Source: Halothermothrix orenii H 168
GTDB lineage: Bacteria > Bacillota > Halanaerobiia > Halanaerobiales > Halothermotrichaceae
Length of the DNA: 64,000 bases
Direction of reading: 5' to 3'
Assembly (NCBI RefSeq): GCF_000020485.1
Contig: NC_011899.1
Span: forward strand, 2,488,501-2,552,500
The notes under the pieces were generated by a model, which worked only from the letters and a program-made list of their open reading frames with translations, was not told the DNA's origin and did no database searches. This document shows, piece by piece, positions 18,690 to 27,487 of this stretch. The translations under genes and the position numbers were made by a program. The first letter of the stretch is position 1. Each line of letters starts with the position of its first letter.

Positions 18690-18726
18690 ATAATACACCT
18701 CCAGCTTAATAAAATGGATAAAATGA

Positions 18727-18753
18727 ACCAGGCACCACTGAAGGATGCCTGGT
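18727..18753 (-). terminator. Hairpin between amidase and glycerate kinase genes
   Basis: ACCAGGCA and TGCCTGGT form an 8-bp stem with an 11-base loop. In the minus-strand transcript it is followed by the U-rich TTCATTTTATCC. It is a weak terminator or processing hairpin that may lower expression of the last gene rather than isolate it. Confidence 0.45.
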
Positions 18754-18775
18754 AATCATTCATATTATTCATTGG

Positions 18776-19597
18776 TTACTCTAAAAACCGCTTATACTCT
18801 TTCATGTATAAATCAAAGGCACTGTCCCTGATGAGGGGTTCCTGCTTTCGTTCCCTCTCAATCAACTCCAGGTCAAGTTCGGCGAGGAAAACACCCTCCC
18901 CGTCATCAGCTTCCTGTATAATTTCACCCCGGGGGTTAACAACCATACTATTACCACAAAAATGGGAATTGGGGGTTTTGCCAGCACTGTTAACAGCCAC
19001 TGTAAACAGCTGATTATCCTGGGCCCGGGCCCTGGTTCTTAATTTTAGCAGATATTCATAACCTTTAGGTATCGCTGAGGGAATAAATATTATTTGAGCC
19101 CCTTTTCTAGCCAGAATGCGGAACATCTCTCCAAATCCATGGTCATAACATGTCGCCAGACCAATCTTTACCCCGTTTACGTTAAATACAGGAAACTCAG
19201 TACCCCTTTTAAAGTAAGTAAATTCTGCCGGGTAAACATGTACCTTGCGGTATTTACCTGTATAGTCACCCTTTTTATCAATAACAAAGGTGGTATTATA
19301 TAGAATTTCCCCGACATTTTTATCCCTTTCAACCATATTCCCAATAATAGCCGTTTTATACATCCGGGCGTATTCACTGAATATTTCTGTAGTCCTTCCT
19401 GGAATTTTCTCTGCCAGAGAATAGTAGTCATCTCCTACAATATCAAGGTCATAACCTGTTGTAAATAATTCCGGGAAAATAAGTATATCAGCCCGGTCTC
19501 CATATTCCGCAATATAAGTTAAGGCCTGTTTAATGTTACCTTCTTTATCAGCCAGTTTGCTTGCCATCTGGACAGCACCAATAACAACTTTTTCCAT
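18776..19597 (-). CDS. Carbon-nitrogen hydrolase (nitrilase superfamily amidase)
   Basis: A 273-residue amidase with the Glu-Lys-Cys triad visible: E43 in ILIFPELFTTGYD, K117 in YRKVHVYP and C149 in IGLATCYDHGF. The AEFTYFKRGTEF and DNQLFTVAVNSAGKTP segments are like omega-amidase or carbamoylputrescine/beta-ureidopropionase relatives, but the substrate is not evident. ATG 19597 has AAGGGG upstream; a longer start at 19648 adds an unconserved tail. It lies between the GH38 and glycerate kinase genes, so its substrate may be an amide of the same solute (for example mannosylglyceramide or glyceramide); this is inference. Confidence 0.87.
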   Translation of the reverse strand: MEKVVIGAVQMASKLADKEGNIKQALTYIAEYGDRADILIFPELFTTGYDLDIVGDDYYSLAEKIPGRTTEIFSEYARMYKTAIIGNMVERDKNVGEILYNTTFVIDKKGDYTGKYRKVHVYPAEFTYFKRGTEFPVFNVNGVKIGLATCYDHGFGEMFRILARKGAQIIFIPSAIPKGYEYLLKLRTRARAQDNQLFTVAVNSAGKTPNSHFCGNSMVVNPRGEIIQEADDGEGVFLAELDLELIERERKQEPLIRDSAFDLYMKEYKRFLE

Positions 19598-19675
19598 AAT
19601 CACTACCCCTTTACAGTCAGGTAATTTTATAATATAGAATAGTATCAATTGATTTTTGAACAGAATCCCGGAAAG

Positions 19676-22600
19676 TCAGGACAAATGGCCTGATTCAGTT
19701 AAACAACTTTCCTTTGCTAATTTTAATCTATGCTGATAATATTCAACAATATATTCATAAACCCTTTTATCTACTCTGGCCTGATTTAGGGCATATCCTA
19801 TTTCTCTTAGTTCCTCATCAATTTTATCCATAGCCTCTTTATATCCTTCTTCATCCTTCCTGTACAGGGTCAGGTATTTTTTCCTTGTCAGGACCACCGA
19901 AAGCCTGGCCTCTAAAGCGGCTCGCCTGTAGCTGGTAACATCTCCCCGGGCCTGATGATATTCAGCTTCAAGCTCTGCCAGTTCTACTAATGACAGGTTA
20001 GTGGCTTTATCCAGCTTATTTTTAAGGCTTTCCACCCGTTTCATAGACTGATTAAGTTTCTCCTCTACTCTCTGAAGCCGGATTTTCTCTTTTTCAATAT
20101 CCTCTTTTTCTACAATTGGCAGGGATTTATATTGACTGAAGTCAGTCTGTGCAGACCTGTTTTCTATAATTTCTGTCTCCCCTGCCCTGCCGGTATCAAG
20201 AATATTACTGGACTCAAGTACCATCTTTATTGTTTTTATCTCTCTGGGTTTTACATTTATTGATAGTTCATTACTTCTATCAATAGATATTTTCTCTTCA
20301 ACTTCTTCGTTAAGGTTAGCATAATAAGCTTTACTACAATCAAGGGAGGTAGTTAATGTCCCTGATACCTCCTTATCCCCTGTGTTGAAAAGCCTTAAAA
20401 TAAGACCTTCTCCATCTTCGGATCTCTTTATTGCAGTAACCTGCAGGGCATTATCAGGACTGTGTAGTTTAATAAAGTAGTTCTCAGGTGGTAAAACTCC
20501 TTCATGTTGCTCTGTTTTGATAACCAGCAGCTCATTATTATAGTCCCGGGCCTGATGGTATACCTCTCCCTGGAGGCAATCACCCTTGTGGAAATACAGG
20601 GAATACTCAAAGGTCATCTCCCTTAAACACTGGGCATCAGGGGTATAGATTACGGGTCCGGCATCACCAACCCTTGTCAGTAAATCTCCCCTGGCCAACC
20701 AGCCTACTGACCTGAAGAGGGTCAGGGCAATAATATTATCCTCCGGCAGTATCTCGTATTCAGGTAAACCTTTATTTAAAACTGCCACTCCTTTATCTCC
20801 ATCATTAATATCTACAAAATAGCACTGGGGAAAGGTTGTAATTGGTTCTGATTCCCGGGCCCCGATGATGATTCTTTTGACATTATCCGGTATCTCACTA
20901 TCATCACTGACCCCGGGGTAAATTTCATGCCTGGTAATATCAAACTGGGTTCCGGCATATGAATATTTACTATCAATTCCTGTGGGAAATAATACCCGTA
21001 ACCGGTGATCTTTAACTGTGTTTTTCACCTCTGTCTTAAACTCAATTCGAGGAGAGTTGGCCTTTACCTTCACCCAGTTTACTACAGGAAGGTCAAGTAG
21101 CTCTTCAGACCTTGTCTTCCTGTCTTCACTCAGGGAAGCGGGTAATTTCATAACCTGACTAATTTTGATTGTAGCTACTAAAGGCCCTGCCTCGACAATT
21201 TCTATATCTGCTTTTTGATTTCTGGTGGTTATCTTGAGGTCATTTTCAGGATAAGAATAATTATAGGTATCTCCAGCATCGGCATCATCAACAAAAACAC
21301 CGAGGCCACTGTAATGTTCCTGGTTTACCTTATCAAAAACATTTAAACTACCATCACTTTCTATCTCTATAGCCAGGTATTTATTTTCAATCCAGTTATC
21401 TTTAACCACCAGCCGGTCATAGTCTCCAGTGTAATTGGCAGCATTAAAGCTATCAGAACCCTCATCCAGATAAATGGTTTTATACCCTGTGGCGGGAATA
21501 TCATCTAGATAAACATAGTGGTTACCCCCGGTTCCCTTCTGAGTGGGTAAAGCCTTCCCGGTGGAGTCAGTTACAATACAGTTATCCCCGGTTGAATCTA
21601 AGCTGACTACCCCTCCCCGTCCCGATGGGAAAGTATTAAAGACCACAAATGGCTGCTTTTCGTCATCTTTGATTTCTGTCTTTATATTTAAAGTTAATTC
21701 TTCCACTCCTCTTTCAGTCAACCTCCGGCTTATAGAGTAGGCCCTGGCCAATCTCTCTTCCATATCTGTATGTACATCATCAATACTGACACCACAGATA
21801 CTATCATGAGGATGGTTTTTGAGTAGAGTTTTCCATGCCTCTAAGAAGGTATCATCTTCATAGTTTCCGCCCATAAGCCAGGATAAGGCTGATAAAGGTT
21901 CAGCATAATTTGTAAGCTCCCTCTGACAGCGGTCATTTTTCAATTTGAGGTACATCCTGGCTGAGAGAATACCCGGAAATACTGAAATATAACGCCCGCT
22001 ATAAAGAGCTCCTTCCAATACCTTTAAATCCGGATTTTCTTTGCTAATGGCATCAATATATTCAGGGGGAGTACTCTGTTTAGCCCTGATACCCTCCAGA
22101 GATAAATTCTCCAGTTCAGGTAAAATGTTGTCCGGTATCATCTCCTGGTCATAACCATTCATTAAAAGAACATTAGAAGTTGTGGCAAAGGGACTGATTT
22201 TATTAACTTCATTTTCAATCCGTTCTTTGAACATCTCCTTATATTCGGCCAGCCTCATGGCATTACGATAACTGCTGAGGAAATATACTGAGACCATTTC
22301 CGTGCCGTCAGGGCTTTTCCACATAAATTCAGAGTCAATATCAGTCGGAGGCATTTCCACACCTCGCCACAGGAAAAGCCCTTTCAGGCCGAAGAGTTTA
22401 TGAATCTGGGGAGCCTGGGAAATCTGACCGAAATTATCCAATAACCAACCTGTTTTCATTACTCCCCCCAGCTCATTCCCAACTTTATGTCCGATTAATA
22501 GGTTTCTAACCAGTGATTCTTCACTTAATAACTGCCAGTCTGGTTGAAGATAATACGGACCTATTATTATCTGCCCTTTTTTAACGTATTTTTTTAATTT

Positions 22601-22840
22601 CTCTTTATACTTGCTGCTATTTTTACCCTGTTTCTCAAGTTCAGCCAGATAATCTTCTACCATCAGGGTCTGTCCATCCAGTATAAATCTATAATCCTCT
22701 TCTTTTTCAAGCATATCAAATAACGAGTCAAAAAAAGGTACCAGCCATTCATTGGTATATTTACTATTTAAAAACCATTCCCGATCCCAGTGGGTATGAG
22801 AAATTATGTGTGCATTTGTTACCTCAGGCATTTTTTTCAT
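19676..22840 (-). CDS. GH38 alpha-mannosidase, possibly mannosylglycerate hydrolase
   Basis: A 1054-residue retaining alpha-mannosidase. Residues 14-22 (SHTHWDREW) supply zinc ligands. The probable nucleophile is D135 in GWLLDNFGQISQ. HPHDSICGVSIDDVH holds further zinc/substrate ligands, and beta-rich C-terminal domains follow. The last 150 or so residues are an unusual coiled-coil extension rich in Glu/Lys/Arg. No signal peptide, so it acts on imported substrate. It lies 24 bp behind the transporter permease. The companion glycerate kinase points to 2-O-mannosylglycerate (the E. coli MngB reaction). The start may be the ATG at 22831, better spaced from AAAGG. Confidence 0.9.
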   Translation of the reverse strand: MKKMPEVTNAHIISHTHWDREWFLNSKYTNEWLVPFFDSLFDMLEKEEDYRFILDGQTLMVEDYLAELEKQGKNSSKYKEKLKKYVKKGQIIIGPYYLQPDWQLLSEESLVRNLLIGHKVGNELGGVMKTGWLLDNFGQISQAPQIHKLFGLKGLFLWRGVEMPPTDIDSEFMWKSPDGTEMVSVYFLSSYRNAMRLAEYKEMFKERIENEVNKISPFATTSNVLLMNGYDQEMIPDNILPELENLSLEGIRAKQSTPPEYIDAISKENPDLKVLEGALYSGRYISVFPGILSARMYLKLKNDRCQRELTNYAEPLSALSWLMGGNYEDDTFLEAWKTLLKNHPHDSICGVSIDDVHTDMEERLARAYSISRRLTERGVEELTLNIKTEIKDDEKQPFVVFNTFPSGRGGVVSLDSTGDNCIVTDSTGKALPTQKGTGGNHYVYLDDIPATGYKTIYLDEGSDSFNAANYTGDYDRLVVKDNWIENKYLAIEIESDGSLNVFDKVNQEHYSGLGVFVDDADAGDTYNYSYPENDLKITTRNQKADIEIVEAGPLVATIKISQVMKLPASLSEDRKTRSEELLDLPVVNWVKVKANSPRIEFKTEVKNTVKDHRLRVLFPTGIDSKYSYAGTQFDITRHEIYPGVSDDSEIPDNVKRIIIGARESEPITTFPQCYFVDINDGDKGVAVLNKGLPEYEILPEDNIIALTLFRSVGWLARGDLLTRVGDAGPVIYTPDAQCLREMTFEYSLYFHKGDCLQGEVYHQARDYNNELLVIKTEQHEGVLPPENYFIKLHSPDNALQVTAIKRSEDGEGLILRLFNTGDKEVSGTLTTSLDCSKAYYANLNEEVEEKISIDRSNELSINVKPREIKTIKMVLESSNILDTGRAGETEIIENRSAQTDFSQYKSLPIVEKEDIEKEKIRLQRVEEKLNQSMKRVESLKNKLDKATNLSLVELAELEAEYHQARGDVTSYRRAALEARLSVVLTRKKYLTLYRKDEEGYKEAMDKIDEELREIGYALNQARVDKRVYEYIVEYYQHRLKLAKESCLTESGHLS

Positions 22841-22864
22841 CCTTTCTATCTATCCTTTTACAGC

Positions 22865-23686
22865 TTAACCTTTTACAGCCCCTGCTGTCAGCCCTTCAAC
22901 AAACCTTCTCTGGAAAATAATTAATATGATTAATATAGGAACCATCCCAATAACAATACTGGCTGTTAAATAACCCCAGTTAACCTGATATAGACCCATA
23001 AAGTTATATATGGCAACCTGGAAAACCTGCATCTCAGGCTGACTGGTGAAAGTAAGTGGGAAAAGAAACTGATTCCAGGCAAATCTAAATGATAGAATTG
23101 AAGCTGTAGCCAGACCTGGCCATACCAGGGGTAATACAACTTTAGTCAGGGCTGATAAACGGGAACATCCGTCTATCATAGCTGCCTCTTCTAATTCAAC
23201 CGGTATGGTTTCAAAATAATTTTTTAACATAAAGATATTTAAGGGGACGATTAATACCTGATAAGTTAAGATTAATCCCAGGTAATTGTTTAATAGGTTT
23301 AATTTCTGGAGACTAATATAAAGGGGAATAATATTCATCAGAACAGGAATCATAAATAGTCCCAGCATAATTCTAAATAAAGTATCCTTCCCTTTAAACT
23401 TATATCGGGCAAAGGCATAGGCTGCCAGGGCACTAATTAAAACACTGAAAAAAGCACTCGGTATTACCACAATAAAACTATTAATAAGGCTTCTAACCAG
23501 ATAGCTATTTGTAAACACAAATTTATAATTCTCCCAGGTCACCTTATTGGGAATTAACCGGGGTGGAAATTCCATGGCTTCAGATGCGGGTTTTAACGAT
23601 GTCGTGAAAACCCATAATATCGGAGCCAGTGCAATTAAAGCAAACAAAATCAACCCAATATAAATATATATCTTCTTTCTCGCCAA
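22865..23686 (-). CDS. CUT1 sugar ABC transporter permease (MalG type)
   Basis: A 273-residue inner-membrane protein with six predicted helices. It carries the ABC importer EAA loop ELEEAAMIDGCSRLSALTKV, which contacts the ATPase. The N-terminus has PILWVFTTSLKP. TTG 23686 is taken as start because AGGGAGGG is eight bases upstream and it leaves only four bases after the preceding permease. No ATPase gene is in this cluster, so a shared MsmK/UgpC-type ATPase encoded elsewhere is presumably used, which is common for CUT1 systems in Firmicutes. Confidence 0.92.
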   Translation of the reverse strand: MARKKIYIYIGLILFALIALAPILWVFTTSLKPASEAMEFPPRLIPNKVTWENYKFVFTNSYLVRSLINSFIVVIPSAFFSVLISALAAYAFARYKFKGKDTLFRIMLGLFMIPVLMNIIPLYISLQKLNLLNNYLGLILTYQVLIVPLNIFMLKNYFETIPVELEEAAMIDGCSRLSALTKVVLPLVWPGLATASILSFRFAWNQFLFPLTFTSQPEMQVFQVAIYNFMGLYQVNWGYLTASIVIGMVPILIILIIFQRRFVEGLTAGAVKG

Positions 23687-23690
23687 TGTA

Positions 23691-24566
23691 TTAACCCTCC
23701 CTCTGTACCAGTTTAACATAGAAATAAGCAGCAATGGCATTAATTATAAGCAAAATAAAACCTATCGATGACCCGATTGACAGTTTGCCATATTCGAAAG
23801 CATTATTATACATAAACAATGATAGGGTTGTTGTCGAGAATAAGGGACCGCCACCGGTCATTACATACTGCAGGCCAAAAAGGTTTACAGTCCACATGGT
23901 TAGTAAAATAAGGTTGGTAGCAATAAAAGGCTTTAGAGCAGGTATAGTTACATACCAGAATTGTTGCCATCTGGTGGCTCCATCAACCCGGGCCGCTTCG
24001 TATAACTCCCTGCTAATAGTATTTAAAGCTGATCCCAGAAACAGCATTGTGAAAGGTGTCCCAAACCAGATATTAGTGATAACAATGGCCCATATGGCTA
24101 TATCAGGATTACCCAACCAGTCAATGGCTGGTATCCCCAGTTTTCCCAATAATGTATTTATCATTCCGAACTTTTCATGATAGCTCCACTGCCAGGTAAA
24201 ACCAACTATAACATCAGATAATAACCAGGGAATAATATAAATAACCCGGAACATTCCGCTACCTTTTACCTTTTTGTGTAATAAGAGGGCAAGTATTAAG
24301 CCAAATACCAATTGACCTACCACCGAACCAACAACAAACTTACCGGTTACCCACATTGATTCCCAGAAATACATATCAGTAATAACATTAAAATAATTTC
24401 TAAGGGCCACCGGCTCCCATGCCCTGTTTAATTTAATTAATGTAACATCATGAAAGCTTAAGTATATATTCCAGATTATGGGATAAACCATTAATAACAA
24501 TAAAACCAGAAAGGCTGGAGCTATTAGAAAATATGGAACATATTTTTTCATTTTATTACTCCCCAT
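23691..24566 (-). CDS. CUT1 sugar ABC transporter permease (MalF type)
   Basis: A 291-residue inner-membrane permease with about six helices. The EAA motif is ELYEAARVDGATRWQQFWYV. The N-terminus has YFLIAPAFLVLLLLMVYP, typical of MalF/UgpA partners. ATG 24566 has AGGAGG six bases upstream; an internal ATG (MKKYVPYF) is a weaker alternative. It is separated from the binding-protein gene by an intercistronic hairpin, and forms the channel with the next gene's product. Confidence 0.92.
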   Translation of the reverse strand: MGSNKMKKYVPYFLIAPAFLVLLLLMVYPIIWNIYLSFHDVTLIKLNRAWEPVALRNYFNVITDMYFWESMWVTGKFVVGSVVGQLVFGLILALLLHKKVKGSGMFRVIYIIPWLLSDVIVGFTWQWSYHEKFGMINTLLGKLGIPAIDWLGNPDIAIWAIVITNIWFGTPFTMLFLGSALNTISRELYEAARVDGATRWQQFWYVTIPALKPFIATNLILLTMWTVNLFGLQYVMTGGGPLFSTTTLSLFMYNNAFEYGKLSIGSSIGFILLIINAIAAYFYVKLVQREG

Positions 24567-24611
24567 ATTACTCCTCCTAACTATTATCATCTATTACAAT
24601 AAACCAGTTTG

Positions 24612-24637
24612 AAAGGGCAGCAAAATAGCTGCCCTTT
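24612..24637 (-). terminator. Intercistronic hairpin between binding protein and permease
   Basis: AAAGGGCAGC and GCTGCCCTTT make a perfect 10-bp stem around six bases. The following minus-strand sequence lacks a full U-run, so partial termination or 3'-end protection of the binding-protein mRNA is likely. Such hairpins commonly raise binding protein over permease levels. Confidence 0.6.
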
Positions 24638-24650
24638 ATTTCAAATTCTT

Positions 24651-25961
24651 TTAATCTACCAGACCAGGCCAACCCAGAATACGGGCTACTTTCTGGGCGG
24701 CTTTAGTTAAAGCTACTTCAGGGTCAGCACCACGGTAATAAACTTCTTCAATAGCAATTCTTAAAGCTTCAGATATTTGGGGATACTCAGGAATATTAGG
24801 CCTACCATGGGCCAGTGGCAGTATTTTAGTATATTTATCAAAGAAAGGAATACTTTCTATAAGTACTTTATTATATTCAGGATTTTCAGCAATAACCCGC
24901 TGGGTTGGTAAGTAACCAAATTTAGCCAGGAATTGACTCATAATTTCAGGAGACTGGATAATCTCCATCAGTTCCCAGGCAAGGTCCTGATGCCGGCTTG
25001 TTTTTGGTATTGCCAGAACCCATCCTCCAGCCATGGTTGCAGTATCAACCTCTTCTGAGGGAGTAGGGAATAATGGTAACATACCAATTTTATTTTCCAG
25101 TTCCTCTTTTGTTATATTTTTAGAAAACTTACCGGCTAACCAGCTTCCTTCTAACATAACCGCATACCTCTTGTCGGCAAACTCCTGGCCCCAGAAGTGC
25201 TGTTTCTGTGGCTTAATACCGGCCTCAACCTGCCTCTTAATAAAGGTCAGGGCTTTAATACCGGCTTCTTTATGGAAGGCAGGATACCACTTGCCATCAC
25301 GTTTTTCAAGAATTTTACCTCCATTCATCCAGAGATAAGGGAAAAACATGTCAGGTGAATGAGGGGCCCCGACCAGGTGAACACCTTCAATACCTTCATT
25401 CTGTAATGTATTATTTAATTTCTCGGCTGCAGCTATATAACCATCCCAGGTAGTTAAATCTTCCGGTTCAACCCCGGCCTTTTCTAATAAATCAGGCCAG
25501 TACCACAGAACCCTGGCATCTGTCCAGGACCAGATACCGTAATATTTGCCATTATATTTGCTACCCTCACGATTAACCGCATAATATTCATCCATCCTGC
25601 CCCATTCTTTTACTTCTTCGGTAATATCTTTAAGTAAACCACCCTGGGCAAACTCTCCAAGCCAGATGCCATCTACTGAAACTAAGTCCCTAGGGGTATT
25701 TGCTATCATCATGGTAATTAACTTATCATGGGTTTTATCATATGGTAACACTTCATATTCAAACTCTATATTAAGTTCAGGGTGATTTGCCTTTAAAACA
25801 GGTAAGGCTTTATCAACAAGCCAGTCCCAGCGTTCCTTGGGTGCTGCAAAAGTTGCTGTCAGTTTAACCTTTTCTTTAGCCAGACCAACACCACCGAAGA
25901 TTACAACCATTAAGAAAAGCGCTACTAAGCTTCCGGCAATAATTTTACTTTTTTTAAGCAT
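24651..25961 (-). CDS. Extracellular sugar-binding protein of CUT1 ABC transporter
   Basis: A 436-residue family 1 solute-binding protein. A signal peptide is clear: MLKKSKIIAGSLVALFLMVV then a hydrophobic stretch ending around GLAKEK. There is no obvious lipobox Cys, so it may be periplasmic rather than lipid-anchored, as expected in a diderm cell. Mature-protein features include MLEGSWLAGKFSKNI and GGWVLAIPKTSRHQDLAWEL. It heads the operon; GGGGGAT precedes ATG 25961. The ligand is unknown; neighbours suggest a mannoside. Confidence 0.92.
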   Translation of the reverse strand: MLKKSKIIAGSLVALFLMVVIFGGVGLAKEKVKLTATFAAPKERWDWLVDKALPVLKANHPELNIEFEYEVLPYDKTHDKLITMMIANTPRDLVSVDGIWLGEFAQGGLLKDITEEVKEWGRMDEYYAVNREGSKYNGKYYGIWSWTDARVLWYWPDLLEKAGVEPEDLTTWDGYIAAAEKLNNTLQNEGIEGVHLVGAPHSPDMFFPYLWMNGGKILEKRDGKWYPAFHKEAGIKALTFIKRQVEAGIKPQKQHFWGQEFADKRYAVMLEGSWLAGKFSKNITKEELENKIGMLPLFPTPSEEVDTATMAGGWVLAIPKTSRHQDLAWELMEIIQSPEIMSQFLAKFGYLPTQRVIAENPEYNKVLIESIPFFDKYTKILPLAHGRPNIPEYPQISEALRIAIEEVYYRGADPEVALTKAAQKVARILGWPGLVD

Positions 25962-26120
25962 TTTTTAATCCCCCTTTGAGTTTTTAATAATTCACTAAAT
26001 CTTCAAAATATCATGATTGCTTCTAAATATTTCACCCCCTTAAAGTGTTCATTTATTGGCTAAATTCAATCAATTTTATGGCACTAATCAATCATCTATA
26101 TTTTCAAAAAATATTCAATT

Positions 26121-26138
26121 TGCGTTATCGTTCCCGCA
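26121..26138. promoter_or_regulatory. LacI-type operator upstream of transporter operon
   Basis: TGCGTTATCGTTCCCGCA is an imperfect palindrome with TGCG/CGCA arms and the central CG seen in LacI-family sites. An identical 18-mer sits upstream of the lacI-type gene itself. It lies 160 bases upstream of the binding-protein start. No convincing -35/-10 pair was found in the gap 25962-26151. Confidence 0.7.
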
Positions 26139-26151
26139 TTATGGAAAAAAA

Positions 26152-27162
26152 TTAAGTTGTATCTCTAACCACTAAATCAGGTTCCAGGGTAATAATCCTC
26201 TGTCCTGTATCGGCCTGCCCCTCAATACGTTCTAATATCAGTTGAGCGGCCTTTTCCCCTAATTTATATTTGGGAACAGATATAGTTGTAAGTGAATTTT
26301 CAATATATAAAGAAATATCATCATCATTAAAGCCAACAATGGCCATATCCTGCGGGACTCGAAGTCCAGCCTCCCTGATTGCCCTCATGGCACCTATAGC
26401 GACACTATCGTTAATAGCAAAGATGGCGGTTACACCATCATTATCTTTTATAAATTCCTTTGTTGCCTTATAACCACTTTCTCTCTGGTTATAAACATTT
26501 TTATCTGTTTTTATGATTTTCCTATATGTAAGACCATTATCTTCAAGAGCCTTAAGATATCCTTCTAATCTTCCTTCAATTGTAGTACAGGGGTATTCCG
26601 GTCCACTTAATAAAGCAATCTTTTTATGACCTCTCTCGATAAGGTGAGTTACGGCAAGATAGGCACCTTTTTTATTATCAACAACTATTCTATCTGCTTC
26701 AATACCCGGTATGTATTTATCTATAAAGATAAAAGGCAGTTTTTCCTTTTTAAACTGATGATAATAATCCAGATCAACCCCATGGGTAGGGGCAATTATA
26801 ATACCATCAACCCTGCGTTCCTGAAGTAATTTAATTATCTCTTCCTCTTTTTGAGCTAATCCATCAGAACAACCAATTAAGACCCCAAAGCCTTTTTCAG
26901 TACAGTAAGCCTCAATGCCATGAAAAATTTCACTATAAAAATGGCCTGCCATAAATCCAGGGAAAATTAGACCAATTACCATGGATTTATTGGACCGTAA
27001 ACTGGTAGCTATTTTATTATGACGGTAATTCATTTTTGCAGCGATTTTAAGGATTTTTTCTCTGGTTTCCGGACTAATTCGACCCTTATTATTTAAAGCC
27101 CTGGAAACAGTAGTCTTTGACACACCAGCAGCCCTGGCAATATCTTTTATAGTCACAGCCAT
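26152..27162 (-). CDS. LacI-family transcriptional repressor
   Basis: A 336-residue regulator: N-terminal helix-turn-helix and hinge (MAVTIKDIARAAGVSKTTVS, then RALNNKGRISPETR) followed by a periplasmic-binding-protein-like effector domain (IIAPTHGVDLDYY, AFIKDNDGVTAIFAINDSVA-like region, VGFNDDDISLY). It probably represses the downstream sugar transport and hydrolysis operon and itself. ATG 27162 has AGGA nine bases upstream. Effector unknown, likely a mannoside or its breakdown product. Confidence 0.92.
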   Translation of the reverse strand: MAVTIKDIARAAGVSKTTVSRALNNKGRISPETREKILKIAAKMNYRHNKIATSLRSNKSMVIGLIFPGFMAGHFYSEIFHGIEAYCTEKGFGVLIGCSDGLAQKEEEIIKLLQERRVDGIIIAPTHGVDLDYYHQFKKEKLPFIFIDKYIPGIEADRIVVDNKKGAYLAVTHLIERGHKKIALLSGPEYPCTTIEGRLEGYLKALEDNGLTYRKIIKTDKNVYNQRESGYKATKEFIKDNDGVTAIFAINDSVAIGAMRAIREAGLRVPQDMAIVGFNDDDISLYIENSLTTISVPKYKLGEKAAQLILERIEGQADTGQRIITLEPDLVVRDTT

Positions 27163-27178
27163 AACCAATCATCCTTTA

Positions 27179-27196
27179 TGCGTTATCGTTCCCGCA
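27179..27196. promoter_or_regulatory. LacI-type operator upstream of the repressor gene
   Basis: This exact second copy of TGCGTTATCGTTCCCGCA begins 17 bases upstream of the repressor ATG, so bound repressor would block its own transcription. The 27163-27487 gap otherwise contains AT-rich tracts and the plus-strand promoter for the HD gene. Confidence 0.7.
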
Positions 27197-27309
27197 ATTA
27201 AAAAAATATATAGCTCTTTACTCTACGCTTATATTATTTCTAGACAAAAATAAAAATTCCTTCTTTTTTTTAAATTTTTTTTGAAAATAAAATTAATTTG
27301 TATTCTGGC

Positions 27310-27338
27310 TTGAATCCACCCCGGATTAACCATAAAAT
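27310..27338 (+). promoter_or_regulatory. Sigma-A-like promoter for the HD-domain gene
   Basis: TTGAAT (27310-27315), a 17-base spacer and TAAAAT (27333-27338) precede a leader of about 140 bases. The leader includes an ACCGG (27403-27407) / CCGGT (27459-27463) long-range pairing of unknown meaning. Confidence 0.5.
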
Positions 27339-27487
27339 AGTATATGATTATAGTATAATAACAGTAAATTTAATGCAAAGTATAAGAAAAAAAATATTAT
27401 AATACCGGAAAGCCTTATTGCTCACTGCTGCCTGATCTCTTCTCTATTATTGACAGGCCGGTGAAACGAAAGAAAGGATGTATAAAA

